Shown: piece by piece, positions 48,908 through 62,005 of the stretch | Position numbering within the stretch: position 1 is the first letter of the stretch | Layout of the letters: the number at the start of each line of letters is the position of its first letter | Origin: Acinetobacter portensis | GTDB taxonomy: Bacteria; Pseudomonadota; Gammaproteobacteria; Pseudomonadales; Moraxellaceae | Direction: 5' to 3' | Assembly: GCF_023158935.1 (NCBI RefSeq) | Contig: NZ_CP096120.1 | Span: forward strand, 2,480,001 to 2,544,000 | DNA: 64,000 nucleotides | The notes under the pieces: generated by a model | The model's input: only the letters and a program-made list of their open reading frames with translations | The model's database searches: none | Told to the model about the DNA's origin: nothing | Position numbers and translations under genes: made by a program

Positions 48908-48944
48908 CATAAAAAAAGGAACCTTTGCGGTTCCTTTTTTTATG
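48908..48944. terminator. bidirectional terminator between rsmB and metS
   Basis: CATAAAAAAAGGAACC pairs with GGTTCCTTTTTTTATG around TTTGC. It ends both convergent transcripts. Confidence 0.88.
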
Positions 48945-48945
48945 T

Positions 48946-49053
48946 TTATTCGTCTTCGTCAGGATGTTTAATTAAGTGAACTGTTGCCAAAATTAAACCA
49001 CCCCAAAGTAAAACCGTTGAAATAATCAACATAATTGTTGCCGATGTATTCAT
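48946..49053 (-). CDS. metS: MetS-like small subunit of a methionine/alanine NSS importer
   Basis: This 35-residue ORF reads MNTSATIMLIISTVLLWGGL followed by ILATVHLIKHPDEDE. It is one membrane helix with a short charged tail. It begins one base after the stop of the NSS transporter gene, with GGAG seven to ten bases before the ATG (inside the transporter's last codons). Size, WGGL-type helix and position match MetS, the tiny partner of MetP described for Corynebacterium methionine uptake. It is below common ORF length limits and easily missed. Confidence 0.8.
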   Translation of the reverse strand: MNTSATIMLIISTVLLWGGLILATVHLIKHPDEDE

Positions 49054-49054
49054 C

Positions 49055-50539
49055 TTAGTTCTCCTCAGAATCTTTATCTTTTAAGCAACTAAATGCAATT
49101 GCACCAATAATAAATACAGCAAGAACAGCGCCTGCAATTGGCCATAGCACTTCAGGTGCGTATCCACCGTAACCTTCAGTTACTACAGCTTTAAGTGTTA
49201 AACCTAAAGCAACTAATAATGACAGTGGTGTAACTACTGTTAATAAGAAATCCCAACCTTTACCCAATTTAATACTTGAGTATTGGTTAATATGATCTTT
49301 TAACTGAGCCAATAAAGGACGACGGAACCAAGTTACCAATACAATAGAAAGTAAGCCACCCAATACAATACCAATGTTATTGGCAAAGTAATCGATAATA
49401 TCTACAAAGGTGATTGCACTTTTTGTCGAGAAAATTAAAGTAGAAACAATAGCAGAACCACCAGCAACAATGGTTACGGCTTTCTTACGTGACCAACCCA
49501 ATTTATCTTGGAAAGATGCAATTGGCACTTCTAAAATACTTACCATAGAGGTGATACCTGCTACAGCAAGAGATGAGAAGAATAAGAAACCAAATAAATC
49601 ACCACCCGCACCTAAACTTGAAATAATTTTAGGGAATGCAATGAAGGCTAAGCCAATACCACCAGATACCACTTCATTTACAGGTACGCCTGCGCTAAAT
49701 GCCATAAAACCTAGTGCAGCAAAAATACCAATACCTGCCAAAATTTCAAATGATGAGTTTGCTAATGCGACCACAACACCTGAACCGGTTAAGTTGGTTT
49801 TTACTTTTAAGTAAGATGCATAGGTCAACATGATCCCGAAGCCAATAGATAACGAGAAGAAGATATGACCAAAAGCAGCTAACCATACTTTATAGTTCGC
49901 CATTGCTTCCCAGTTTGGTGTAAAGAATGCATTTAAGCCCTCTACAGCACCTGGTAAACGCACAGCTTGAATCACTAAAATAGTAAATAAAATAACAAGT
50001 AATGGAATAAAAATCTTATTTGAAAGTTCTACACCTTTTTTCACACCACCATACAGAATGAACATGGTAATTGCCCAAACAATCACTAATCCAAAGAATA
50101 GTATTGGAACAAAACCAAATTCCAAACCTGTACCATTTTGTAAATAGGTATTAAAGAAGAAGCCTTGTGTATCTTCGCCCCATTTTTGACCAATGGAATA
50201 GAAGATATAACTACCAGCCCAAGATAGTACGCTTGCATAGTAAATACCAATGATTAGCGTAACCATTACTTGCCACCAACCTAAAGCTTCACTGTTCATA
50301 AGCTTTTTATAGGCTGTTGGTGGTGCTTTTCGGAACTTATGCCCTACAGCATAATCCAAGAATAATAATGGTAGCCCTGCTGCAAAAATAGCAACTAAGT
50401 ATGGAATTAAAAATGCACCTCCACCATTTTCATAGGCAACATATGGAAAGCGCCAAATATTACCAAGGCCAACGGCAGATCCAATTGCGGCAATAATGAA
50501 GCCTGATCGTGCAGACCAATTTTCACGAGAATTTGTCAT
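49055..50539 (-). CDS. sodium-dependent neurotransmitter-symporter-family amino-acid transporter (MetP-like)
   Basis: This Na+-coupled importer, 494 residues and about 12 membrane helices, has the NSS signatures SGFIIAAIGSAVGLGNIWRFP and YENGGGAFLIPYL at the N-terminus (helix 1 unwound sodium site), the LSIGFGIMLTYASYL segment of helix 6, and SSLAVAGITSMVSILEVPIA of helix 8. With the MetS-like gene directly downstream it probably imports methionine or alanine. It is preceded by a 465-base spacer. Confidence 0.88.
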   Translation of the reverse strand: MTNSRENWSARSGFIIAAIGSAVGLGNIWRFPYVAYENGGGAFLIPYLVAIFAAGLPLLFLDYAVGHKFRKAPPTAYKKLMNSEALGWWQVMVTLIIGIYYASVLSWAGSYIFYSIGQKWGEDTQGFFFNTYLQNGTGLEFGFVPILFFGLVIVWAITMFILYGGVKKGVELSNKIFIPLLVILFTILVIQAVRLPGAVEGLNAFFTPNWEAMANYKVWLAAFGHIFFSLSIGFGIMLTYASYLKVKTNLTGSGVVVALANSSFEILAGIGIFAALGFMAFSAGVPVNEVVSGGIGLAFIAFPKIISSLGAGGDLFGFLFFSSLAVAGITSMVSILEVPIASFQDKLGWSRKKAVTIVAGGSAIVSTLIFSTKSAITFVDIIDYFANNIGIVLGGLLSIVLVTWFRRPLLAQLKDHINQYSSIKLGKGWDFLLTVVTPLSLLVALGLTLKAVVTEGYGGYAPEVLWPIAGAVLAVFIIGAIAFSCLKDKDSEEN

Positions 50540-51005
50540 AAAACACCTAAATTTTGGGTACTCAATTGCTGCTTGTTATTAGGATGTATACGCAAGCAAG
50601 AAAGCGACCACTTAAAATATTTTTTGTCCGATTTAGTTTTATGCCTTTTGAGCATGCTGTTCTAAATATCAAACAGAACACCGTCAAAAATGCCTTGGTT
50701 AAAGTCCATTTTTAAATACGTGTCTTATATGAAAACAACAATAACGAGTTTTTACTTCTTTTTGTGTATTTTTTGCAAATTTTTTAGTTTTTATAATCTA
50801 TATATTAATAAAGGATTAAAAATTAATCATATTTTGCAAAATAACTTAAAAATTATAATGTAATTTAAGTATCAACAATAGTATTCGCTATGCAAATGAG
50901 AAACAGAGAATAGAAATAGATTTTCATTTACTTGAATTGTCATTTATTCTTATGATCTGCAACCATATATTTATAGTTGCAGGTTTAAATTACACAAATG
51001 AAATA
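50540..51005. other. 465-base spacer upstream of the MetP-like gene
   Basis: AT-rich non-coding DNA between the aldehyde dehydrogenase stop and the NSS transporter start. Both are - strand. No convincing terminator, riboswitch or small ORF was seen. Confidence 0.5.
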
Positions 51006-52451
51006 TTAAAGCTTAATTGCTAAAACGCGTTCTTCTTGCATATCACGAATTGCTGACTGAATACCTTCACGCCCTAGTCCTGAGTCTTTGACACCACCAT
51101 AAGGCATGTTATCTACCCGAAAAGATGGAATATCATTAATAATCACACCACCAACATGTAAGTTATTCCATGCATACATCATCTTATTTAAGTTTTGAGT
51201 ATATACACCTGCTTGTAAACCAAATCGACTTGAATTGATTTTATCTATGCCCTGCTCAAAGGATTTATATTTCTCAATCACGGCAACAGGTCCAAAGACT
51301 TCATCTTTATATACTTCAAGTGATTCATCTACATTTTCAAGCAAAGTTGGTTCAAACATCACGCCTTGAACATCTCCACCTGAAAGCACTTTCGCTCCTT
51401 TTTTAATTGCTTTATCGACCCATTTTTTTAGTCGAATGGCTTCAGCATCCTTAATCATTGGACCCACCAATGTTGTGTCTAAAGATGGATCTGCGGCTTT
51501 AATTTTTTTCAGTTTTGAAATTAACTTTTTCTTCACATCTACATAAATATCCGCATGTACTAAAATGCGCTGTACGCTAATACACACCTGCCCTGCATGG
51601 TTATATGCTCCACCAATCAACCGATCAATAAATGCATCTGTAATTTCTGTGTCAGGTTCAACCAATACTGCGGCATTTCCACCCAATTCTAAGGTGACTT
51701 TTTTACGACCTGCACGGGCTTTCATATCCCAGCCCACAACATCTGAGCCTGTAAAACTCAAAAGCTTAAAGCGGTCATCTGTAACTAAGATATCTGCATG
51801 TTCTCTTGGGCAAGGTAAGACTGAAAATGCACCTTTAGGTAAGTCTGTTTCGGCTAAAACTTCAGCAATTTTAATTGCTGAAATTGGCGTTAAACTTGCA
51901 GGTTTTAATACAAATGGACAACCTGCTGCAATGGCTGGCGCAATTTTATGAGCCGTTAAATTAAGTGGAAAATTAAATGGGCTAATTAAAGAAACAACAC
52001 CAATCGGAACTTGTTTTACGAAACCTTGATAACCTGATGATGATGCTGTGACCGCCAAAGGAATGAGCTTACCTTCATCTAGTTGTGTCACCGCATCTGC
52101 TGCAATTTGAAAGGTATTTATTAAACGTTCAACTTCTGCGGCTGCGGCTTTTCGAGGTTTTCCACCTTCTGCAATTAAAATTTCAATTAGTTCATCACGC
52201 ATTTCATTAAAACGTTTTACGCAATGTAATAGTATTTTTTGTTTTTGAAATGGTTCTAATTTTGCCATTTCCTTTTCTGCTTTAACCGCAGATTGAATCG
52301 CTTTTTGTAATGTTTTCTCATCTGCTAATGCCACACGTGCAAATGTAGTTTGCTTGTATTTATCTTGCACATCTAACCATTTTTCGGTTTTGTAAGCCTT
52401 ACCTGCAACATAAAGTGGATAGTCTTTAATGTGTTGATTGCTTTCGGTCAT
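51006..52451 (-). CDS. NAD(P)-dependent aldehyde dehydrogenase
   Basis: This 481-residue soluble ALDH-superfamily enzyme has ISPFNFPLNLTAHKIAPAIAAG (Asn of the oxyanion hole), VLKPAS cofactor-binding residues, FTGSDVVGWDMK, the general base Glu in VTLELGGNAAVLV, and the catalytic Cys in YNHAGQVCISVQRILV. EVFGPVAVIEKY near the C-terminus is also typical. It resembles succinate-semialdehyde, glyceraldehyde-3-phosphate and related dehydrogenases. The substrate cannot be set from sequence. It stands alone. Confidence 0.85.
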   Translation of the reverse strand: MTESNQHIKDYPLYVAGKAYKTEKWLDVQDKYKQTTFARVALADEKTLQKAIQSAVKAEKEMAKLEPFQKQKILLHCVKRFNEMRDELIEILIAEGGKPRKAAAAEVERLINTFQIAADAVTQLDEGKLIPLAVTASSSGYQGFVKQVPIGVVSLISPFNFPLNLTAHKIAPAIAAGCPFVLKPASLTPISAIKIAEVLAETDLPKGAFSVLPCPREHADILVTDDRFKLLSFTGSDVVGWDMKARAGRKKVTLELGGNAAVLVEPDTEITDAFIDRLIGGAYNHAGQVCISVQRILVHADIYVDVKKKLISKLKKIKAADPSLDTTLVGPMIKDAEAIRLKKWVDKAIKKGAKVLSGGDVQGVMFEPTLLENVDESLEVYKDEVFGPVAVIEKYKSFEQGIDKINSSRFGLQAGVYTQNLNKMMYAWNNLHVGGVIINDIPSFRVDNMPYGGVKDSGLGREGIQSAIRDMQEERVLAIKL

Positions 52452-52930
52452 TACAGCATCCTCATTCTATAAAGCGTTTATATTTACTTGCCTTATATAA
52501 TGCGCTTAGTTGGCTCAAGCTTCACTGTTTTTAAGTAACAATTTGATGTTTCCACTATGTACGCTATTTCGTACATTTAATGAGGAGAATGCCGAATATG
52601 CATCATTTTTTATTTATTTTATATTAGGTTCATACAGAGACAGGTAGGTCTCAATATAAGAAACAATAAAAAGAAGAAAATAATAGACAGCAGGATGCTA
52701 GGTACAACAGGAGTTTTACTTTTCATTGAATACAAAGAAACCCCGTCAGGATGATGGGGTATCTTTTTTATAAATTACACATTTTATTCTTATAATAAAA
52801 ATATAGCATATTGAATTTTGTCTTTACTTCTTACAACTCATTTCTATAAGTAATTTTAATTTATCCATTTTCACTAATAGTTACTAAAACGTTAATTATC
52901 ATTAGCTTAAAAAATATAATCCATCATTAT
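52452..52930. other. 480-base spacer, mostly featureless
   Basis: The only clear element is the hairpin at 52735-52769. The rest is AT-rich with no supported gene. Confidence 0.5.
52735..52769. terminator. terminator-like hairpin
   Basis: ACCCC pairs with GGGGT, extended by AAGA/TCTT with small bulges, and a T6 run follows on the + strand. No + strand gene leads into it, and on the - strand it would follow the 217-aa gene. Confidence 0.55.
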
Positions 52931-53584
52931 TTATTCTAGAGGAAATTTGATTTTACCTTCTTTAACTAATTTACTCATACCTTTCATTCTCCGATAATGA
53001 GCCAATAATAGTTTAGAAACTTCTTCTTCATCTCCAAAATTATCATACATATCCTTCAAACTATTAAATCCTAAGCCTTTTGCTAGCTCTTCATTTAACT
53101 TTCTAACATGTTTTATAGTTTCTACATCAAGTTTTAAAAGATGATTCTGCTTCTCTTTACGCTTTCGTCCAAGTTCAATAAGTATACTATGCAACTTATT
53201 ATAAGTTTCAGCAGTAGCCGTTAATCCCTTAATAAATGCAGCAATGCTTAAAGCTATATTTATCGCTACTTCATAATTTAAAATCAGCTCTATAAATCCA
53301 GGTGACGCATAAGATATAGCACGTACTTTTGGACGCTCCTTACTTGGTATATGCTTAATAAATAAAGAATATATATTTACATACGTTAATCCATCACGAA
53401 GCTTATATTCATTTAGCTCATTAAATAAAGCTGCTGCTCTTGAATTATTTATATTATTTTCAAGGCAATATAAAAATGCATAATTCTGCATATATAGTCT
53501 TGTAAAATCATTTAAATTTTCTAATGTCCACCTTTCATCTAAAAGCACTCTATAATTCTCTGCATCATACTTTTTAAGTATCAT
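52931..53584 (-). CDS. hypothetical protein, 217 aa, not recognised
   Basis: The ORF is long, begins with ATG and is clearly more AT-rich in base use than its neighbours. No known motif was recognised. The N-terminal 90 residues are helix-rich and charged. A central piece reads ISYASPGFIELILNYEVAIN followed by IALSIAAFIKGLT, which is hydrophobic and could enter a membrane. The C-terminal 80 residues are very basic and acidic with coiled-coil character (GRKRKEKQNHLLKLDVETIKHVRKLNEELAK). From memory, SPGFIEL-type segments occur in uncharacterised proteins of mobile elements. It lies directly downstream of the rRNA operon terminator, suggesting an acquired gene. Confidence 0.6.
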   Translation of the reverse strand: MILKKYDAENYRVLLDERWTLENLNDFTRLYMQNYAFLYCLENNINNSRAAALFNELNEYKLRDGLTYVNIYSLFIKHIPSKERPKVRAISYASPGFIELILNYEVAINIALSIAAFIKGLTATAETYNKLHSILIELGRKRKEKQNHLLKLDVETIKHVRKLNEELAKGLGFNSLKDMYDNFGDEEEVSKLLLAHYRRMKGMSKLVKEGKIKFPLE

Positions 53585-53695
53585 TAAAACTTCCCTATTA
53601 TTAATACCTTAATTTGATAAATAATATTTTATTTTTCCTAATATTTTCATTCTTAAAATTCCATTTTTATTATTTCTTTTATTTCCCCCGCCCAT

Positions 53696-53727
53696 AAAAA
53701 AACCCCCTCCAATACGGAGGGGGTTTT
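53696..53727 (-). terminator. rRNA operon terminator
   Basis: AAAACCCCCTCC pairs with GGAGGGGGTTTT around AATAC. On the - strand it is followed by T7, just past the 5S gene. It is the strongest hairpin in the window. Confidence 0.92.
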
Positions 53728-53737
53728 AGAATTAATG

Positions 53738-53852
53738 AGCTGGCGATGACTTACTCTCACATGGGTAACCCCACACTACCATCAGCGCAAAGAGGTTTCA
53801 CTTCTGAGTTCGGGAAGGGATCAGGTGGTTCACTCTTGCTATTGTCGCCAGC
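53738..53852 (-). rRNA. rrf: 5S ribosomal RNA
   Basis: On the - strand it begins GCTGGCGACAATAGC and ends ...CATCGCCAGC, so the terminal helix closes exactly. The inner part (CCGAACTCAGAAGTGAAAC) is universal in bacterial 5S. Ends are accurate to a few bases. It lies between 23S and the operon terminator. Confidence 0.93.
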
Positions 53853-54042
53853 ACAACTGTTTATGGACTTATTCGGGTCTTATTTACATCATTTGATGTA
53901 TGCCTTACTTCGTACCAAATAGAATACATTAACAGGTATATCTGAGTTGAACATTGTCTTACTAACTTTCTTCTGAATCAAGCTATTTTGCTTAATATCG
54001 AATCAATTGAGCTTTATACAACAACTGTTTGGGTGTTGTATA

Positions 54043-56936
<2,894 letters not shown>

Positions 56937-57308
56937 ACAACCCCAAACAGTCGTTAATCCCTACAAGTAGGATTAGCAACAGATCAACTAACAAGTTAGT
57001 CAATCATACAGTTGGCGTCTGTGCACTTAAGCACTGTACAGCTTCAATTAGATTCATATACCAAAACGCTTGATTCAGTTTAATCGCTAGTAAATCATCA
57101 TTCTCGTAAACTCAGAATTGCTTCTTCGTTTTTAAGTTTGATGAGTTATGAACAAATTATTTCAACTCAAATATATTCTGTTAATGATTTTTCTAGCCTT
57201 CGTCAGGTCTAGAAACTGTGATAAATCACAGAACTTAATAAACTTAAACTCTATCGTTTAATTTACTAAATTCTATAATCTCTCAGCTTATATATCGTAA
57301 ACGATATA
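56937..57308 (-). other. rRNA operon spacer between tRNA-Ala and 23S
   Basis: About 370 bases of AT-rich transcribed spacer. It should hold processing stems for 23S. No extra gene is seen. Confidence 0.7.
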
Positions 57309-57384
57309 TGGTGGAGACTAGGAGAGTCGAACTCCTGACCTCCTGCGTGCAAAGCAGGCGCTCTACCAACTAAGCTAAGTCCCC
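57309..57384 (-). tRNA. tRNA-Ala (TGC)
   Basis: This 76-nt cloverleaf begins GGGGACTTAGCTTAG and ends in encoded CCA. The anticodon loop TTTGCAC gives anticodon TGC. It lies in the 16S-23S spacer. Confidence 0.96.
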
Positions 57385-57452
57385 AGCTTATCATATAGAT
57401 TCAATGTCTCTGATTCTCTGTCTTACTCTGCAATTAATTGCTTCGTCAGTAG

Positions 57453-57529
<77 letters not shown>

Positions 57530-57589
57530 TCAGGTACATCGTATGAAGAACAACTTGTTGTGGATTCTTACCAATCGTCAATCTTTCGT

Positions 57590-59126
<1,537 letters not shown>

Positions 59127-59564
59127 AAAATCAGTAGTACCTTTAAAGGGTACCAATCTTGGCTCATCAATTTTCTGACAAATATTTCTCAAATAAACTT
59201 CGAGTAATTTCTACCTTCAAATCAATGAAAATAATTTCGATTGATCAATCAGTAAAAATCCACACAAGTTGTTCTTCATAATCTCTTAATGATCTTTCTA
59301 ACACCTCGTCAGTGCTAGAAGCTGGACTTCAATAAACTTAACAACTCAGCACTTCGTGCTTCGTTCGTTTCCGTCTATCTCGTCGGTATGGGTGCATTCT
59401 AGAGGATTCCTTAAGCTTTGCAAGCGCTTTTAACCTCTTGTTTTCACGAGTGTTGTATTTTTACGCACCATTTTGAATCAAAAATACACAACTTAGCACC
59501 CAACCCATTAATATTTCACACAAATATGTATTTTTAATTAAAACACATTTTTATATGCATTTTT
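59127..59564 (-). promoter_or_regulatory. rRNA operon leader and promoter region
   Basis: About 440 bases between 16S and ppiA. A likely promoter on the - strand is TTGCAA (complement at 59418-59423), a 16-base spacer and TAGAAT (complement near 59397-59402), followed by GC-rich GCACCC as is common at rRNA start sites. A boxA motif was not identified with confidence. Confidence 0.45.
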
Positions 59565-60128
59565 TTAATTCGTTGGTGCTTTTATCTTCATATTGATAAT
59601 TTCAACAGCTTCTACAGGTACATCTTGATGTGTTAGTTTATTTTGCGTTGGCACATTTGCTATTTTATCTACTATATCCATACCTTTAATGACCTTGCCA
59701 AATACGGCATAGCCTGCATTTCTTTCTGCTTTATTCAAAAAAGCATTGTCCTCTAAATTAATAAAGAACTGGCTTGATGCAGAATTAGGATCATTACGAC
59801 GCGCCATTGCTAAAGTGCCACGGCTATTTAACAGACCATTGCTAGATTCATTACGAATAGTTTCATTAGTTTGTTTTTCTGAAAGATCTTTAGTCATACC
59901 ACCACCCTGAATCATGAATCCTGGGATTACACGATGGAAAACAGTTCCGTTATAAAAACTACTATCTATATAGCGCTTAAAGTTATCTACTGTAATAGGC
60001 GCTTTATCATCATAAAGCTCGAGTTCCACCACACCTACGGACGTTTTCATTTCAACAATAGTATTTGCAGCCATCACACTAATAGTAGCGAAGCCCATTG
60101 TCGTTGCTAAAATAATTTGCTTTAACAT
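59565..60128 (-). CDS. ppiA: periplasmic cyclophilin-type peptidyl-prolyl cis-trans isomerase
   Basis: PpiA speeds proline isomerisation during folding of exported proteins. The first 20-21 residues form a signal peptide (MLKQIILATTMGFATISVMA, then A). The cyclophilin domain has FHRVIPGFMIQGGGMT with the catalytic Arg, GTLAMARRNDPNSASSQFFIN, and FGKVIKGMDIVDKI. The length is 187 aa. It reads in the same direction as, and upstream of, the rRNA operon. Confidence 0.92.
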   Translation of the reverse strand: MLKQIILATTMGFATISVMAANTIVEMKTSVGVVELELYDDKAPITVDNFKRYIDSSFYNGTVFHRVIPGFMIQGGGMTKDLSEKQTNETIRNESSNGLLNSRGTLAMARRNDPNSASSQFFINLEDNAFLNKAERNAGYAVFGKVIKGMDIVDKIANVPTQNKLTHQDVPVEAVEIINMKIKAPTN

Positions 60129-60353
60129 TTGATACCTATATTCAGATTCACATCACTTGCGTTGCATCATATGCATCTATAGCTATTAAATCTGTTTAAG
60201 AAACATAATTTGTTTAAAGTTTACGCTAAAAAACCACACGCATATATTTTTTACTTTTTAGACATAGATCTTAGTTGTTCATCATTTATCTTATCTATAC
60301 GTTATTCACTACATATATAGTCAAAAAGCTGCTTTATCTTTATTTATATTATT

Positions 60354-60369
60354 TGTTTCACGTGGAACA
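60354..60369. other. parS site (15/16 match)
   Basis: TGTTTCACGTGGAACA differs from the ParB-binding consensus at one base (G for A at position 12), a change also found in the pseudomonad form of parS. It is in non-coding DNA. Confidence 0.8.
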
Positions 60370-60586
60370 TTTTTTAGACAAATTATTTAATGATTGAGGT
60401 TTGCCTATATAGCCATTCTATCGATGTCTTAAAATGATGGCTTCTAACAAAGTTACTAAAATCAATGTAGCCCTTCTATCCTTTATTCTTCATCCGAAGA
60501 ACCTAATATAGTTTTTATAAGAAATACTGCAACTCAACCAATTATACAAAACCTTAAATACGGTGATGAAATGCCGAAATGAAATA

Positions 60587-60618
60587 AACCCAAAGATAAA
60601 ATGTATCTTTGGGTTTAT
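60587..60618 (-). terminator. terminator hairpin in the 60-61 kb spacer
   Basis: AAACCCAAAGATA pairs with TATCTTTGGGTTT around a short AAATG loop. Its T-rich flank on the + strand side is also possible, so the direction is uncertain. It overlaps the end of a 48-codon ORF. Confidence 0.65.
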
Positions 60619-60761
60619 TTTTGGGAGAGATCAACTATTGAGAATGCCGCTTTTTGTTTAACAACAAAGCGTATTAAATTAATTAAAAATAATATAAAAA
60701 AAAGGCCCACCCATAGGACGGGTAAGCCTTGAAAACTAAATAATAAAATAAGAAGAAACAT
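60615..60761 (-). CDS. possible 48-aa membrane microprotein
   Basis: The frame reads MFLLILLFSFQGLPVLWVGL followed by FFILFLINLIRF and a polar tail. It would be one long hydrophobic segment. No clear ribosome-binding site precedes it, and a terminator-like hairpin with eight T residues lies inside its codons. It may be a chance ORF over structured RNA. It is reported because of its unusual hydrophobicity. Confidence 0.2.
   Translation of the reverse strand: MFLLILLFSFQGLPVLWVGLFFILFLINLIRFVVKQKAAFSIVDLSQK
60705..60731 (-). terminator. intrinsic terminator on the - strand
   Basis: AGGCTTACCC pairs with GGGTGGGCCT (with wobble pairs) and is followed by T8 on the - strand. No ordinary gene ends here. 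Confidence 0.65.
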
Positions 60762-60847
60762 ACAGCGATATGAATCTGAGTAAATAATATTCAACTTATC
60801 ACATCTTGTGAAATATAATTTTAATCGATATTAATAGGTTTTAAATC

Positions 60848-60925
60848 TTAATAAAATTTTAAGTATAAAAAAAGCTGACCATGGGGATGATCAGCCAAAA
60901 ACAAGAATTGAGTTGCAGTAACCAT
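60848..60925 (-). CDS. possible 25-aa peptide with a good ribosome-binding site
   Basis: The frame reads MVTATQFLFLADHPHGQLFL then YLKFY. GAGGAGAG lies 6-10 bases before the ATG. The middle codons overlap an intrinsic terminator, a layout like that of leader or attenuator peptides, though no regulated gene follows closely on this strand. Confidence 0.3.
   Translation of the reverse strand: MVTATQFLFLADHPHGQLFLYLKFY
60867..60896 (-). terminator. intrinsic terminator on the - strand
   Basis: GCTGATCA pairs with TGGTCAGC (one G-T pair) and is followed by T7 on the - strand. It may end the transcript of the MBL-fold gene at 61065, about 170 bases after its stop. Confidence 0.75.
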
Positions 60926-60939
60926 ATTTAGCTCTCTCC

Positions 60940-61011
60940 TCAAAATATAGCCACTGCGTATATAGACATAATAGCGATGAAATCTCGCTTCGTAAAAACG
61001 ATATATTTCAT
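60940..61011 (-). CDS. possible 23-aa peptide
   Basis: The frame MKYIVFTKRDFIAIMSIYAV plus AIF stops 15 bases before the ATG of the 25-aa ORF. It has a basic start and a hydrophobic end. No strong ribosome-binding site is seen. It may be chance. Confidence 0.2.
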   Translation of the reverse strand: MKYIVFTKRDFIAIMSIYAVAIF

Positions 61012-61064
61012 AATATTAATCAACTATTACGATCAATCATTATTTTCTATTACTGATTAACAAC

Positions 61065-61925
61065 TTAAGGCCACTTCACCTCACCTTTTACAACTTTTGC
61101 GCCAAGTTCAAGACTAGAATCCCCTGCTAATTCAGGATATTTCTTTTTCATTTGTGCAATAAGTTCTGCTGAATTTTTTGATGCTGTAACTGCTTTTTCA
61201 TATTGAGCTAAATAGTCCAATGAAAAGTTCACTGCTGCTAAATTTTGCGGTGCATTTACAGAGGTATGTGCAGGAACAACAACTTCAGGATTCAGTTTTT
61301 TAATATCGTTTAAAGTGGCTGCCACGCTTGCACGATCTTGTTTTGTCGCAGAATCTGCCATCCACAAATGAGAACCCGAAGTTACAGGAATACCACCTAC
61401 AACTGCTTTTTGTTGTGGAATCCACAAATAAGTCAGTTCATTTTTACCTTTAATCTCAATATTCACATCTTCGAGTCTTAACTTTTTAGATGTGTAAGCT
61501 TCTGGCACAATAATTTTGCTTGGTGCATTTGCGCCCATTTGCGGTGCCCAATAATCCACTTTCAATTGATATGTAGATTGAATATGTTTAACAGTTTCAG
61601 GGGTTGCAACAATTTGAACATTTGGGAAATATGTTTTAAATACGTCTAAAGCGAAGTAAAAATCTGGATCGCCATAACTAACAAAAATAGTTTTTAAATT
61701 TTTACCAGAATCGATAATATCTGCTGCAATACGTAATGCTTCTGATTTTGAAAATTGAGCATTTACTAAAATTGCATCTTTATCGCCTTCTAATAATGTT
61801 GATGTCACACCAAAATGTTCTGGTGCAGCAACATAGTTTTTAATTTTTAAATCTTGCGCCATTGCAGTATGCATACCAAGTGCAAGCGTTGTTAAAGTAA
61901 TCGCTGTTGTTTTCAAAGATTTCAT
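61065..61925 (-). CDS. secreted metallo-beta-lactamase-fold protein with degenerate metal site
   Basis: This 286-residue protein has a signal peptide (MKSLKTTAITLTTLALGMHT, AMA, then QD). The fold resembles the Vmh-like branch of MBL hydrolases. The metal motif THxHxDHY is replaced by SYGDPDFY at residues 83-90, so three His ligands are lost while one Asp stays. A later VVPAHTS keeps its His. It may bind metal differently or be a non-catalytic binder. The divergent LysR gene at 62035, with an inverted repeat between them, is the likely regulator. Confidence 0.75.
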   Translation of the reverse strand: MKSLKTTAITLTTLALGMHTAMAQDLKIKNYVAAPEHFGVTSTLLEGDKDAILVNAQFSKSEALRIAADIIDSGKNLKTIFVSYGDPDFYFALDVFKTYFPNVQIVATPETVKHIQSTYQLKVDYWAPQMGANAPSKIIVPEAYTSKKLRLEDVNIEIKGKNELTYLWIPQQKAVVGGIPVTSGSHLWMADSATKQDRASVAATLNDIKKLNPEVVVPAHTSVNAPQNLAAVNFSLDYLAQYEKAVTASKNSAELIAQMKKKYPELAGDSSLELGAKVVKGEVKWP

Positions 61926-62005
61926 TTTTTGTATGTCTCTATATTTGATAGATACACTTTAAATTGCAATCATGTTTAATAAACACACAAAATTAAGATA
62001 AACTA

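Larger units (their letters stand above)
60129..61064. other. 930-base spacer with parS site, three terminators and tiny ORFs
   Basis: No normal-size gene is present. The stretch holds a near-perfect parS at 60354 and three - strand oriented intrinsic-terminator hairpins at about 60587-60618, 60705-60731 and 60867-60896. It also holds tiny - strand ORFs at 60615-60761, 60848-60925 and 60940-61011. It may encode one or more small RNAs or peptides, or be a complex 3' region of the gene at 61065. Confidence 0.5.
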
